A stretch of DNA of 64,000 nucleotides from Aliirhizobium wenxiniae (GCF_014201355.1 NZ_JACHEG010000002.1:1054001-1118000); one strand, 5' to 3'. Counted from the first letter of the stretch, positions 34,576 through 43,512 are shown. Notes: generated by a model from the sequence alone, not told the origin. Numbers and translations are program-made.

Positions 34576-37104
34576 CTACCCCATGGCCTCCGCGATCAAC
34601 TCGTCCGCCGCCTCCTGCAGCACCGCGTCCTGTGCTTCGCCCGGTACCGGTTCCTTGCCGATTTCCAGCATGATCGGCACGGCGAGCGGCGAGACGCGAT
34701 CGAGCGGGCGATGGATAATGTGGCCCCTGATCCGCTTCAGCATATCGCCAAGCCTGCCGATATCCAGCAGCCCCGACGCCGCATCCCGGCGCGTCGCTTC
34801 CAGAAGAATATGGTCCGGCTCGTGGGAGCGCAAAACATCGTAGACGAGATCGGTCGAGACCGTGACCTGGCGGCCGGTCTTTTCCTTGCCCGGATGACGG
34901 CGTTCGATCAAACCGGAAATCACGGCGCAATTACGGAAGGTGCGCTTAAGCATGTAGCTTTCATCGAGCCAGGCTTCCAGATCGTCGCCCAGCATGTCCT
35001 CATCGAAGAGGTCCGAGAGGTTCAGGGAGCCATCGGCAATCATCGCACCGATATCCTCGAGGCCCCATATGGCGAGCGAATAATCGGTGGCGACGAAGCC
35101 GAGCGGGCGGGCGCTAAGCCGTTCGAGACGGCGGGTCAGGAGCATGCCGAGCGTCTGGTGCGCGAGCCTGCCTTCAAAACAGTAGGCGATCAGGAAAAAG
35201 CGTTTGCCGCGCGGAAAGGTCTCGATCAGCAGTTCGTCCTGTTTGGGCAGCATGGAGCGTTCGAGCTGGATCGATAGCCAGTCGCGGACCTGATCGGGCA
35301 GGCTCACCCGACGATCGGGATCGGCCAGCATGGCGCGGACCTGATCTGCGAGGTAGGTGGTGAGCGGGAACTTGCCGCCGGCATAGGCGGGGATTTTCGG
35401 ATCGAGCGAAAAGGCGTTGGAGACTAGGCATTCGTTTTCGCGGATGCCTTCGAAGCGCAGGACCTTGCCGGCGAACAGGAAGGTGTCGCCCTGGACGAGC
35501 TGTTCGAGAAAATATTCCTCGACCTTGCCGAGCGACATGCCGCCCCTGCCCAATGTGCCTTTGGCATTGCGCTTTACCAGCCGGACATTGAGTTCGGCTG
35601 CCTCGACGATGGTGCCGAGGTTCATGCGGTATTGCTGGGCGATCTGCGGGTTGGAAACGCGCCAGCGGCCGTCCTCCTGTTTCCTGATCTTTGCGTAGCG
35701 CTCGTAGGAGCGCAAAGCGTAGCCGCCGGTGGCGACGAAATCGACGATGCGTTCGAACATTTCCCAGGAGAGGCCGGCATAGGGCGAGGCGGAGGTGATC
35801 TCGTCATAGAGTTCGACCGGATCGAATGGTTCGGCGCAGGCCATGCCCAGAACATGCTGGGCAAGAACATCGAGAGCGCCCTCGCCTACCGGCGCCGTAT
35901 CCTGCGCGCCGAGATAATTGGCGTCCAGGGCCGCCTGGCATTCCATGACTTCGAAACGGTTGGCGGGGACAAGGATGGCCTTGGACGGTTCGTCCATGCG
36001 GTGATTGGCGCGGCCGATGCGCTGGGCAAGCCGCGAGGCACCCTTGGGCGCGCCGACATGGACGACCAGATCGACATCACCCCAATCGATGCCCATGTCG
36101 AGCGTCGAGGTGGCGACGACGGCACGCAGCCTGTTGTCGGCCATTGCCGCCTCGACCTTGCGGCGCTGGCTTGCATCGAGCGAGCCGTGATGCAGGGCGA
36201 TCGGCAGGTTGTCCTCGTTGATGGTCCAGAGCGACTGGAAGAGAAGTTCGGCCTGAAACCTCGTGTTGACGAAGATCAGCGTGGTCTTGTGGCGCTTGAT
36301 CTCCTCGTAGACCTCGGGGATGGCATAGGTGGAGACATGGCCGGACCAGGGGATGCGGGTCTCCGTGCCCAGAATGGTGATATCGGGTGCGGCACCGCCT
36401 GTGACATGGACAAGGCCGGCGGGAGGTGCCTGCAGGGTGCCTTGAGGGGCGAGCCAGCGCTGCAGGTCCATCGGGTCGGCGACGGTGGCGGAGAGGCCCA
36501 TCGTCTGCATTTTTGGCGCATGTTTGCGAAGACGGGCAAGGCCGAGAGAGAGGAGATGGCCGCGTTTCGAGGTGACGAGCGAATGAAGCTCGTCGAGGAC
36601 GACATATTTCAGGTCCTTGAAGAACCGTGCCGCTTCCTTGTTGGCGAGAAGCAGCGCCACCTGTTCGGGTGTCGTCAGCAGGATATCGGGCGGGGTGAGC
36701 TTCTGGCGCTGGCGCTTGGATTGCGGCGTGTCGCCAGTGCGGTTTTCCACCGTGACGGCAAGGCCCATCTCGGTGACGGGCTTCATCAGGTTACGCTCGA
36801 TATCGACGGTGAGCGCCTTCAAGGGCGAGATGTAGAGCGTGTGGATGCCGGTGAAGGCTGAACCGGGCGGGATCTTTCCACGGGCGACCAGATCCGTGAG
36901 CGAAGGCAAAAAACCGGCAAGCGTCTTGCCGGCACCGGTCGGCGCGATCAGCAGCATGTTTTCGCCGGCCTGGGCTCGCCCCAGCAGTTCCAGCTGGTGG
37001 GCGCGCGGCTGCCAACCCTTTTCGCCGAACCATTTGAGGAAGGGCGTGGGCAGGGTGGCGGCCTGATTGCCGGAAGGTTTGGTTTCGACGAGATCCACGC
37101 GCAA
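34576..37104 (-). CDS. Ligase-associated DNA damage response DEXH-box helicase (Lhr-like)
   Basis: 842 residues. Motif I APTGAGKTLAGFLPS, motif II LDELHSL, motif III MGLSATVADP. Motif V/VI region: STLDMGIDWGDVDLVVHVGA, then RLAQRIGRANHRMDEP. A DEAD/H-associated domain and Lhr-type winged helix fill the C-terminal half. ATP-dependent helicase thought to work with PdeM and, in the full set, an ATP-dependent ligase and an exonuclease; only PdeM is present here. Start is TTG 37104 (MRVDLVETK) by reading; GTG 37098 is an alternative. Divergent from the Rrf2 gene. Confidence 0.9.
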   Translation of the reverse strand: MRVDLVETKPSGNQAATLPTPFLKWFGEKGWQPRAHQLELLGRAQAGENMLLIAPTGAGKTLAGFLPSLTDLVARGKIPPGSAFTGIHTLYISPLKALTVDIERNLMKPVTEMGLAVTVENRTGDTPQSKRQRQKLTPPDILLTTPEQVALLLANKEAARFFKDLKYVVLDELHSLVTSKRGHLLSLGLARLRKHAPKMQTMGLSATVADPMDLQRWLAPQGTLQAPPAGLVHVTGGAAPDITILGTETRIPWSGHVSTYAIPEVYEEIKRHKTTLIFVNTRFQAELLFQSLWTINEDNLPIALHHGSLDASQRRKVEAAMADNRLRAVVATSTLDMGIDWGDVDLVVHVGAPKGASRLAQRIGRANHRMDEPSKAILVPANRFEVMECQAALDANYLGAQDTAPVGEGALDVLAQHVLGMACAEPFDPVELYDEITSASPYAGLSWEMFERIVDFVATGGYALRSYERYAKIRKQEDGRWRVSNPQIAQQYRMNLGTIVEAAELNVRLVKRNAKGTLGRGGMSLGKVEEYFLEQLVQGDTFLFAGKVLRFEGIRENECLVSNAFSLDPKIPAYAGGKFPLTTYLADQVRAMLADPDRRVSLPDQVRDWLSIQLERSMLPKQDELLIETFPRGKRFFLIAYCFEGRLAHQTLGMLLTRRLERLSARPLGFVATDYSLAIWGLEDIGAMIADGSLNLSDLFDEDMLGDDLEAWLDESYMLKRTFRNCAVISGLIERRHPGKEKTGRQVTVSTDLVYDVLRSHEPDHILLEATRRDAASGLLDIGRLGDMLKRIRGHIIHRPLDRVSPLAVPIMLEIGKEPVPGEAQDAVLQEAADELIAEAMG

Positions 37105-37138
37105 AAGATAAGCCTTCCGACGCCAAAAAGAAGGCCTC

Positions 37139-37179
37139 TTGACTCGCGGCCAATAATCATGGATAAATTTTATCCGTGA
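37139..37179 (+). promoter_or_regulatory. Promoter with overlapping palindromic operator of the Rrf2 gene
   Basis: TTGACT (37139-37144), 17 bases, GATAAA (37162-37167) reads as a sigma-70 promoter. The -10 box sits inside GGATAAA-T-TTTATCC (37161-37175), a perfect 7-bp-arm palindrome. TCA/TGA flanks (37157-37159 and 37177-37179) extend it with one mismatch per side. GGAG (37183-37186) precedes the ATG at 37193. Binding here would block RNA polymerase, consistent with autorepression by the Rrf2 protein encoded immediately downstream. Confidence 0.75.
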
Positions 37180-37192
37180 TTAGGAGATCGAA

Positions 37193-37696
37193 ATGAAACT
37201 GAGTGACGGCGTCGAACAGGCAATCCACTGTGTGGGCATGCTCTCCAGCCTTTCGGAAGGCGGGGTTTTGTCCGCGGCGGCACTTGCCGAGTTTCACGGC
37301 GTTTCGACGAGTTATCTCCTCAAGCACCTGCAGGCGCTTTCCGGCGCCGGTATCGTTGCCACCGTGCCCGGCCCTAAGGGCGGTTACCGGCTGGCGAAAA
37401 CACCGGACCGGATAAGCCTGCTCGACATTGTGCTGGCCGTGGAAGGGCCGGCGCCGGCCTTTCGCTGCGCGGAAATCCGCCAGCGCGGACCGAACCCGCT
37501 GCCGGGGCGGTATTTTACCAAACCCTGCGGGATCAATGCGGCGATGCTGAAGGCCGAAAAGGCCTATCGCGCCGAACTCGCCAAGGTGACGATGGCATCG
37601 ATCCTTGCGGAGCTTGCAGCAGACGACGACGGCGGGATCGCCGCCCGCGGCTGCGCCTTCATGGAACTGAACGAACGCAAATCGGCCCGTGGATAG
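37193..37696 (+). CDS. Rrf2 family transcriptional regulator
   Basis: 167 residues. N-terminal winged helix: LSAAALAEFHGVSTSYLLKH and GPKGGYRLAKTPDRISLLDI, which is the Rrf2 signature. Cysteines at 13, 92, 112 and 154 do not form the tight C-x5-C-x5-7-C cluster of IscR or NsrR, so an Fe-S sensor is uncertain; redox or ligand sensing is possible. It is followed by an AhpD-like gene 37 bases on, probably its target, and preceded by a palindrome over its own promoter. Confidence 0.87.
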   Translation: MKLSDGVEQAIHCVGMLSSLSEGGVLSAAALAEFHGVSTSYLLKHLQALSGAGIVATVPGPKGGYRLAKTPDRISLLDIVLAVEGPAPAFRCAEIRQRGPNPLPGRYFTKPCGINAAMLKAEKAYRAELAKVTMASILAELAADDDGGIAARGCAFMELNERKSARG

Positions 37697-37733
37697 GGCC
37701 ATTAAATTCCCCCCGCCCTCAAAGGAGACGACC

Positions 37734-38195
37734 ATGCATCCGCGTTTCAATCCCTTCAAAGCCAGCCAGGAAGCCTACAAAGCCGTGATGGCGCTGGAAG
37801 ACTATGTGCAGAAATCCGGCCTGGAGCGCCGCTTCATTCACCTGATCAAGCTTCGCGCCTCGATCATCAACGGCTGCGCCTTCTGCGTCGACATGCATGT
37901 GAAGGAAAGCCGCCATGACGGGCTTTCCGAACAGTGGATCAACCTAATGAGCGTGTGGTGGGAATCTCCCGTCTATGACGAACGCGAACGCGCCCTGCTG
38001 GGATGGGTCGACTCGGTCACCAAGATCGCCGAGACCGGTATTCCGGACAGTGCTTATGAACCGCTGAAGGCCCATTTTACCGAAGAGGAAATGGTCAAGA
38101 TCACGGTTGCGATCGGCGCGATCAACATCTGGAACCGTCTGGCCGTCGGCTTCCGCTCGCAGCATCCGATCGACAAGGTGGCCAACGCCGCCTGA
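37734..38195 (+). CDS. Carboxymuconolactone decarboxylase / AhpD-like protein
   Basis: 153 residues. Redox motif C48-AF-C51-VDM-H55 matches the AhpD C-x2-C-x3-H active site, so an alkylhydroperoxidase-like or thiol-peroxidase-linked activity is more likely than true decarboxylase activity. AAAGGAGACGACC precedes ATG 37734. It is paired with the Rrf2 regulator in an apparent two-gene operon, suggesting a peroxide or electrophile response. Confidence 0.9.
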   Translation: MHPRFNPFKASQEAYKAVMALEDYVQKSGLERRFIHLIKLRASIINGCAFCVDMHVKESRHDGLSEQWINLMSVWWESPVYDERERALLGWVDSVTKIAETGIPDSAYEPLKAHFTEEEMVKITVAIGAINIWNRLAVGFRSQHPIDKVANAA

Positions 38196-38205
38196 CCGGC
38201 CTGAA

Positions 38206-38850
38206 TTAACGGACGATATATCTGTCGGTGCGGTGGTTGATGGCGAGCGTCAGGTTCAGCGTCACCGCCGCAACGATGGAGCAGGCAATGACGAAGGGGC
38301 TGGCGACGAAGAAGGACAGGAAGAGCACGACGCAATCCAGTCCCAGTTGCACGAAGCCGGCGCGCCAACCAAACCTGTCCTGCAGATAGAGTGCCAGAAT
38401 GCCGAAACCGCCGAGCGAGGCGCGGTGGCGGAAAAGAACGAGCATGCCGCAGCCGATCAGAAGACCGCCGAAGAGTGCGGCGGTGATCGGCTCGATAATG
38501 TCGAAGCTGATGAGTTTCGGCAGGATGCCGGTGAGCACGGAGGTGAGTGCGACGGCGGCGAAAGTTTTTATCGTGAAGACGAGGCCGAGGCGCTTATAGG
38601 CCAGCCAGTAGAAGGGCAGGTTCAGCACGAAGAAGGCGGTGCCGAAGCTGACGTCGACAGAATAGCGCAGCAGGAAACCGAGACCGGCCGTGCCGCCGAT
38701 CAACAGATGGGCTGCCGCAAGCATGGTAACGCCGAGTGCGGCCAGCATGGAACCGGCAACGACGCCCTGGATATCCTCGATGATCGAGTGCTTTTCGGTG
38801 GAAGAAGCCCAGAAGCCGATCGGGCTTTTCTTGTCCGCCGCATCCGCCAT
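38206..38850 (-). CDS. YitT family membrane protein (copy 2)
   Basis: 214 residues, five to six TM helices of the YitT/DUF161 membrane domain: LLIGGTAGLGFLLRYSVDVS, FFVLNLPFYWLAYKRLG, LFRHRASLGGFGILALYLQD. The family is uncharacterised in bacteria. It lies one base after the stop of its upstream paralogue, and both are similar throughout (GTAG-FLL-Y, NLPFY-L--KRLG, RHRASLGG-GILA-Y-QDRF), so they arose by tandem duplication. Confidence 0.85.
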   Translation of the reverse strand: MADAADKKSPIGFWASSTEKHSIIEDIQGVVAGSMLAALGVTMLAAAHLLIGGTAGLGFLLRYSVDVSFGTAFFVLNLPFYWLAYKRLGLVFTIKTFAAVALTSVLTGILPKLISFDIIEPITAALFGGLLIGCGMLVLFRHRASLGGFGILALYLQDRFGWRAGFVQLGLDCVVLFLSFFVASPFVIACSIVAAVTLNLTLAINHRTDRYIVR

Positions 38851-38851
38851 G

Positions 38852-39502
38852 TCAGCGCACCGCGATATACCGGTCGGACCGGTGATTGATGGTGAGAAGC
38901 AGGTTGAGCACCACCGCGCTCAACAGCGACCAGAGGACCGTCATCGGGCTGACGACGAAGAAGGCGGCTGCCATGACGCAGAGATCGAAGCCGAGCTGGA
39001 CAAGGCCGGCCGGGATCTTGAACCGGTCCTGGATATAGATGGCGAGAATGCCGATGCCGCCGAGCGATGCCCGATGGCGATAAAGACCGAGCAGGCCGAA
39101 ACCGATCAGGATGCCGCCGAGAAGCGCCGCCCAGAACGGATCGAGATGCTGGATGACGATGAATTTCCGCTCGAGCTCGGTGATGAAGGAGACCATCAGG
39201 ATGGCGACGAAGGTCTTGAAGGAAAAGCCGATGCCGAGGCGTTTGAACGAGAGGTAGTAGAAGGGCAGATTGACGACGAAGAACAGGACGCCGAAGGGGA
39301 TATCGAAAGCGTAGTGCAGCAGAAAGGCGACACCCGCGGTGCCGCTGGTGAGGAACCCGGCCTGGCTCAGAAAATAAAGGCCGAGCGCTGCGACCATAGC
39401 GCTGATGAACATGCCCTGAGCATCTTCCAGCTTGGTGTGTCGGGCCGGATCGAGGCTATAAAAGCCCAGCCGACGCTTCTGCGCGCTCTGTTGGTCAGCC
39501 AA
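38852..39502 (-). CDS. YitT family membrane protein (copy 1)
   Basis: 216 residues from TTG 39502, which has AAGGGGAACAA directly upstream; the ATG at 39550 lacks such a site. Same six-segment YitT topology as the next gene: FLTSGTAGVAFLLHYAFDIP, FFVVNLPFYYLSFKRLG, LYRHRASLGGIGILAIYIQD. Length then agrees with its paralogue (214). First gene of the two-gene unit. Function unknown. Confidence 0.84.
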   Translation of the reverse strand: MADQQSAQKRRLGFYSLDPARHTKLEDAQGMFISAMVAALGLYFLSQAGFLTSGTAGVAFLLHYAFDIPFGVLFFVVNLPFYYLSFKRLGIGFSFKTFVAILMVSFITELERKFIVIQHLDPFWAALLGGILIGFGLLGLYRHRASLGGIGILAIYIQDRFKIPAGLVQLGFDLCVMAAAFFVVSPMTVLWSLLSAVVLNLLLTINHRSDRYIAVR

Positions 39503-39631
39503 ATTGTTCCCCTTGGTCCATTCCGGGTTTTCGCGCCGGTTTTTCAGCAATTGTGCATTGCGATAGCGGCTTCATCAAGCGTCATCAACAACGCGTGAGT
39601 GCTCAAAGCGAAATCGCAAGAAAACGCCGGT

Positions 39632-40555
39632 TCAGGCGGTTTTGCGCGACAGAAACAATATGCCCTTGACCGGTTTTCCGGCATCCATGCGAATGGTGGT
39701 CCGCTCGATTTCCAGAAGTTCCAGCCGGTAATGGGCAAGCAGCAGCCGGATATGGGCTTCCGAATGGGCATAACGGAGGCTATCGCGCAGCACGAAACCC
39801 TCCTCCTCTGCCGCATCCTCAACCGAAAAGGCGAACAGGCCATGAGGTGCAAGCAGATCAGCTACCAGCGGAAAGACGGTTTCCAGCGAACCGAGATACA
39901 TCAGCACGTCAGCGGCCGATACGAGATCGGCGCGATGTCGGGGAAGATCAGGGCCGAACAGGCCGCTTTCTTCGGCTGAAAGACTGAGGTCGGACTGGCC
40001 GAGATGATCGTAAAGCCCTTTTTCTCCGGCCTTGGCGAGCATGTTGGCGGAGAGATCAAAGCCCTCCAGACGTGCCGTATCCTCCCTGATTTCCGCGCCG
40101 AAAAGCCCGGTGCCGCAGCCGAGATCGACCGTAAGGACAAAAGGCGCATGGGGAAGCACGAGCGCTGCGAGCTTTCCAGGAACGGAATAATCGAGCTTTT
40201 CGACCAGTGCTGTGTCAAAGCGCTCGGCATATTCGTCAAACAGGCTCTCGACATAGCGGCTAGGCGGCTGGTCCGGCGCGTCGCGCGCACCGATGACGGC
40301 CAGTTTCAGCGTTGCGCCGAAAACGTCTTCGGGTTCGAGTTCCAGCGCGCGGCGATAGGCATCTTCCGCCGTCTCCAGTTCCGCCTTCTCGCGATATTCG
40401 CCAAGGCGGAACCAGCCTGCGGCCCAGCCGGGCGCGAGTTCCAGCGCCTGTTCCATCAGTTCGGCGGCAGCGGCGAAGTCACGGCCTTCCGCCAGCATGC
40501 GAGCGTAATCGGCACGACGGTCGGCGATCACATCGCCGGAAGAGAACTGGCTCAT
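39632..40555 (-). CDS. TPR-containing SAM-dependent methyltransferase
   Basis: 307 residues from ATG 40555 (MSQFSSGD). Residues ~15-95 hold two TPR-like helical repeats (AAELMEQALELAPGWAAGWF and AEDAYRRALELEPEDVFG). A class I methyltransferase follows, with motif I VDLGCGTGLFG and motif II-III segments EGFDLSANMLAKA and VSAADVLMYLGSL. Soluble. The substrate is unknown; similar to DUF-type methyltransferases that modify small molecules or proteins. Upstream in-frame sequence to 40633 was trimmed. Confidence 0.83.
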   Translation of the reverse strand: MSQFSSGDVIADRRADYARMLAEGRDFAAAAELMEQALELAPGWAAGWFRLGEYREKAELETAEDAYRRALELEPEDVFGATLKLAVIGARDAPDQPPSRYVESLFDEYAERFDTALVEKLDYSVPGKLAALVLPHAPFVLTVDLGCGTGLFGAEIREDTARLEGFDLSANMLAKAGEKGLYDHLGQSDLSLSAEESGLFGPDLPRHRADLVSAADVLMYLGSLETVFPLVADLLAPHGLFAFSVEDAAEEEGFVLRDSLRYAHSEAHIRLLLAHYRLELLEIERTTIRMDAGKPVKGILFLSRKTA

Positions 40556-40702
40556 CGATATTGTCCTGAAATCATCCCGCTCATCGCCGAAGCCACAAAA
40601 AAACTCAAGTTCTATTTGAGAGGCGAACGTCAATGCCTATCTGACGGTTGCAGGCGCTCGCCGCCGCGGCTATGGCATTTGAAGCAACGGAGACGGTCAA
40701 GA

Positions 40703-40969
40703 ATGGCGGATGGTGTGAACAGGTTTCTCGGCGACTCGATCGGCCGGACGATCATCAAGCTGATCGTGGTCTGCCTGATCGTCGGTTTCGTGCTCGCCTT
40801 TTTCGGCTATACGCCAAACAATATCGTCGGCAGCCTGCGCTATCATTTCTACGATATCCTGCATAACGGCTTCGATGCGCTGGGCGATATCGGCAATTAC
40901 CTTGTTCTCGGCGCGATCGTGGTCATCCCGGTCTTCGTGGTTCTGCGCCTGATAAGCTATCGTCGCTGA
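40703..40969 (+). CDS. DUF6460 small membrane protein
   Basis: 88 residues, two TM helices (IGRTIIKLIVVCLIVGFVLA, YLVLGAIVVIPVFVVLRLIS) with a polar loop between them (FFGYTPNNIVGSLRYHFYDI). Typical of DUF6460 proteins in Rhizobiales; function unknown. ATG 40703 gives a short polar N-terminus (MADGVNRFLGD); the longer frame is a shadow of the methyltransferase region. It ends one base before the lipoprotein gene, so the two are likely one operon. Confidence 0.8.
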   Translation: MADGVNRFLGDSIGRTIIKLIVVCLIVGFVLAFFGYTPNNIVGSLRYHFYDILHNGFDALGDIGNYLVLGAIVVIPVFVVLRLISYRR

Positions 40970-40970
40970 C

Positions 40971-41471
40971 ATGACCGAGTTTTCCATTCCTTCGCGACGG
41001 GGTTTTCTCGTTCTTTCCGGCCTGACGCTTGGCGGTACTGGCCTCTTGCTTGCCGGCTGTTCCACGACTGCCGTCATGACGCCTATGCCGGGCTCCGAGG
41101 ACGATACTGTCGCGGCACTGCCGATGGTCAACAAACTGCGCGCGTCCAAGGGGCTTGCTGCACTTTCGCTCGATGCCTCGGCACGCAAGGCAGCCGGCAT
41201 CCAGGCAATGCGGATGGCGAAGGCCGAAGAAATGAAGCACCTGATCGGTCTCGGTGACGATTTCGGCGCACGGATGAAAAAGAGCGACGTGGCGCTGCCG
41301 GCCGCGGAAAACATCGCAGCCGGCCAGAAGTCTGTCGATGCTGCCGTACAGGCCTGGATCGACAGTCCCAAGCATCTGGAAAACATGCTCGGCAATTACC
41401 GCGGCCTGGGCGTCGCCATGGCACCGGCCAAGGACGGCAGGCCCTATTGGGCCATGGTCCTTTCGGGTTAG
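40971..41471 (+). CDS. CAP/SCP domain lipoprotein
   Basis: 166 residues. Signal with twin arginine (SRRGFLVLSG, residues 8-17) and lipobox LLAGC (C30), so probably an exported lipoprotein. The mature part has the CAP-like fold: NKLRASKGLAALSLDASARK, ALPAAENIAAGQKSVDAAVQ, and WIDSPKHLENMLGNYRGLGV. The active-site His/Glu set of eukaryotic CAPs is only partly recognisable. Likely a cell-envelope protein; role unknown. Confidence 0.85.
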   Translation: MTEFSIPSRRGFLVLSGLTLGGTGLLLAGCSTTAVMTPMPGSEDDTVAALPMVNKLRASKGLAALSLDASARKAAGIQAMRMAKAEEMKHLIGLGDDFGARMKKSDVALPAAENIAAGQKSVDAAVQAWIDSPKHLENMLGNYRGLGVAMAPAKDGRPYWAMVLSG

Positions 41472-41534
41472 TGCATCCTTTTTGACGCCCTTCCCGATGC
41501 AAAACCGCTCGATTTTGCGAAATGGCTTTGACGA

Positions 41535-42626
41535 TCAGAGCGGCCGTGCGGCCCAGTAGTCGACGCGGGTATCGCGTAGATCGCGGATCGAGGCGACGCC
41601 GTCACGGTCGAGCAGTTTCGACAGACCGCGGTTGATATTTCCCGGAAGAGCCGGGCCCTCATAGACCATGCAGGAATAGACCTGCACCAGATCGGCACCG
41701 GCGCGGATCTTTTCCGCTGCGTTTTCGGCGCTTCCCACGCCGCCTACACCGATAATCGGCAAATGCGGACCGACGCGTTTGCGCATGCGGGCAAGCACGG
41801 CCGTCGATTTGGCAAAGAGCGGCGCTCCGGACATCCCGCCTGCCTGTTTCGCCTGAACCTGATCCTTCAGGCCCTCACGCGAGAGCGTCGTGTTGGAGAC
41901 GATCAGACCGTCCAGTTCATGGGCGAGCGCTTCAGCTGCGACATCATCAAGACCTTCTTCGGTCAGATCCGGGGCGATCTTCAAAAAGACCGGCAGGCGC
42001 TTTCCGGCACGGTCGGCTTCTTCATTACGCGCGGCAAGGACGGCGGACAGAAGCGCTGCCAGGCTTTCGCGCGCCTGAAGGTCACGCAGACCAGGCGTGT
42101 TGGGCGAGGAAATGTTGACGGTGAAATAGGTCGCGAGCGAATAAAAACGGCGGATGCCCAGAACGTAATCGGCGATGCGATCGGCGCTGTCCTTGTTGGC
42201 TCCGATATTGATCCCGACAATGCCCTTTGAATTCCCGCGGGCGCTCAAGCGGGCAAACACCGCGTCATGGCCCTGATTGTTAAAACCGAAGCGGTTGATG
42301 ACGGCACGATCCTCGACCAGGCGGAAAAGGCGCGGCTTGTCATTGCCCACCTGCGGTTTCGGCGTCAGCGTCCCGACTTCGACATGGCCGAAGCCAAGCT
42401 TCAGAAGCGTATCCGGCACTTCGGCATTCTTGTCGTAACCCGCGGCGAGACCGACCGGGTTTTCGAACCGGATGCCGGCAACGGTCTGTGTCAGACGCGG
42501 ATCGGGCTTTGGCGGACAGACCGGCGAGATGCCCGTTTTCAGAGCGGTAATCGACAGGTTGTGGGCAATTTCGGGATCGAAAACGAAGAGGCTACGGGAG
42601 GCAATTCCCGCGAGGCGGCCGATCAT
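41535..42626 (-). CDS. pyrD: Dihydroorotate dehydrogenase (quinone)
   Basis: 363 residues, class 2 enzyme with a membrane-associated N-terminal helix (MIGRLAGIASRSLFVFDPEI). FMN and substrate motifs: NPVGLAAGYDKNAEVPD, NRFGFNNQGHD, and NISSPNTPGLRDLQ with catalytic base S174 by analogy with E. coli S175. GVGGVGSAENAAEKIRAGAD is the FMN phosphate loop. Fourth step of pyrimidine biosynthesis, electrons to quinone. Its ATG overlaps the stop of the upstream DUF952 gene (ATGA). Confidence 0.96.
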   Translation of the reverse strand: MIGRLAGIASRSLFVFDPEIAHNLSITALKTGISPVCPPKPDPRLTQTVAGIRFENPVGLAAGYDKNAEVPDTLLKLGFGHVEVGTLTPKPQVGNDKPRLFRLVEDRAVINRFGFNNQGHDAVFARLSARGNSKGIVGINIGANKDSADRIADYVLGIRRFYSLATYFTVNISSPNTPGLRDLQARESLAALLSAVLAARNEEADRAGKRLPVFLKIAPDLTEEGLDDVAAEALAHELDGLIVSNTTLSREGLKDQVQAKQAGGMSGAPLFAKSTAVLARMRKRVGPHLPIIGVGGVGSAENAAEKIRAGADLVQVYSCMVYEGPALPGNINRGLSKLLDRDGVASIRDLRDTRVDYWAARPL

Positions 42627-42973
42627 GGCATTTTCTCCGGAAAGGCATGCTGGCCGTCAACGCCGATCAGGAGGGGCATCTCCCAGATCACCGCCGAGAG
42701 CGGCAAGCTGCCATAGAGGTGAGGGAAAAGATCGCCGCCACGGGACGGCTCGAATTTCAGGTCTTCGCCAAGAGGCCGCGAATCCACCGCGACCAGCATC
42801 AACCCGGTCATGCCGGCGAAATGCAGTCTTGCCGTTTCGCGCGCCTGGGTGCCGGTGGAGAAATGGATATAACCGTCACGGTGGTCGATCTCGGCCCCTT
42901 CGAAGACGCCCCTCGCCTTGGCTTCCCGCCAGATGGTTTCGGGCACGATCTTGTAAACGGTATCCGTCATCAC
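42623..42973 (-). CDS. DUF952 domain protein
   Basis: 116 residues. The family pattern is present: YKIVPETIWREAKARGVFEG, DHRDGYIHFSTGTQARETAR and FPHLYGSLPLSAVIWEMPL. A small soluble fold of unknown activity, proposed to be related to ADP-ribosyl or glycosyl-transfer folds by others. It is coupled to pyrD by a 4-base overlap, an arrangement common in rhizobia. Starts at 42973 and 42970 (two tandem ATGs) are indistinguishable. Confidence 0.88.
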   Translation of the reverse strand: MMTDTVYKIVPETIWREAKARGVFEGAEIDHRDGYIHFSTGTQARETARLHFAGMTGLMLVAVDSRPLGEDLKFEPSRGGDLFPHLYGSLPLSAVIWEMPLLIGVDGQHAFPEKMP

Positions 42974-43101
42974 ACATCTCCATTGAGATTTAGGGCTTGT
43001 GAGAACTTTGAGGCCTGCGAACCCGTTAGAGCAGATAAGCGGCGTTGCGGATCGTTTGCCGCAAAGGCGGCGAAAAGTCCATTACTATCGGAGGAGACAA
43101 A

Positions 43102-43512
43102 ATGCGCATTTCGGCAATCAGCATTGCCGCCGCTTCTCTGACCGGCGCCTTGCTCGTTTCAGCGGGGGCAGAGGCACAGCAGAGGTTCCAGCTGGAGCAG
43201 ACGGACCAAGGCCTCGTGCGGCTGGACACGGAGACGGGGGCGATCACCACCTGCACACAGGAAAACAACGAGTTGACATGCCGGATGGCACCGGACGAGC
43301 GCGCGGCCTATGAGAAGGAACTCGACCTCCTGGAAAAACGCGTAACGGCGCTCGAGGAACGTATCAGCCAGACACCGCCCGGACGATTGCCGAGCGACGC
43401 GGAAGTCGATCGGTCGCTATCGATCATGGAGCGCTTCATGCGAACTTTCATGGGTATCGTGCGCGAATTTACCGGAGAGCCGAACCCCGCGCCGCAACCG
43501 GACAGGACCTGA
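43102..43512 (+). CDS. Secreted coiled-coil hypothetical protein
   Basis: 136 residues. GGAGGAGACAAA precedes ATG 43102. Signal peptide MRISAISIAAASLTGALLVS, cleavage near AEA-QQ. The mature protein has a short Cys pair (TTCTQENNELTCRM), then a coiled coil (EKELDLLEKRVTALEERISQ) and a Pro-rich end. The pattern TGAITTC...LTCRM resembles small envelope proteins of rhizobia without known function. Next to a response-regulator gene but with separate start signals. Confidence 0.68.
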   Translation: MRISAISIAAASLTGALLVSAGAEAQQRFQLEQTDQGLVRLDTETGAITTCTQENNELTCRMAPDERAAYEKELDLLEKRVTALEERISQTPPGRLPSDAEVDRSLSIMERFMRTFMGIVREFTGEPNPAPQPDRT

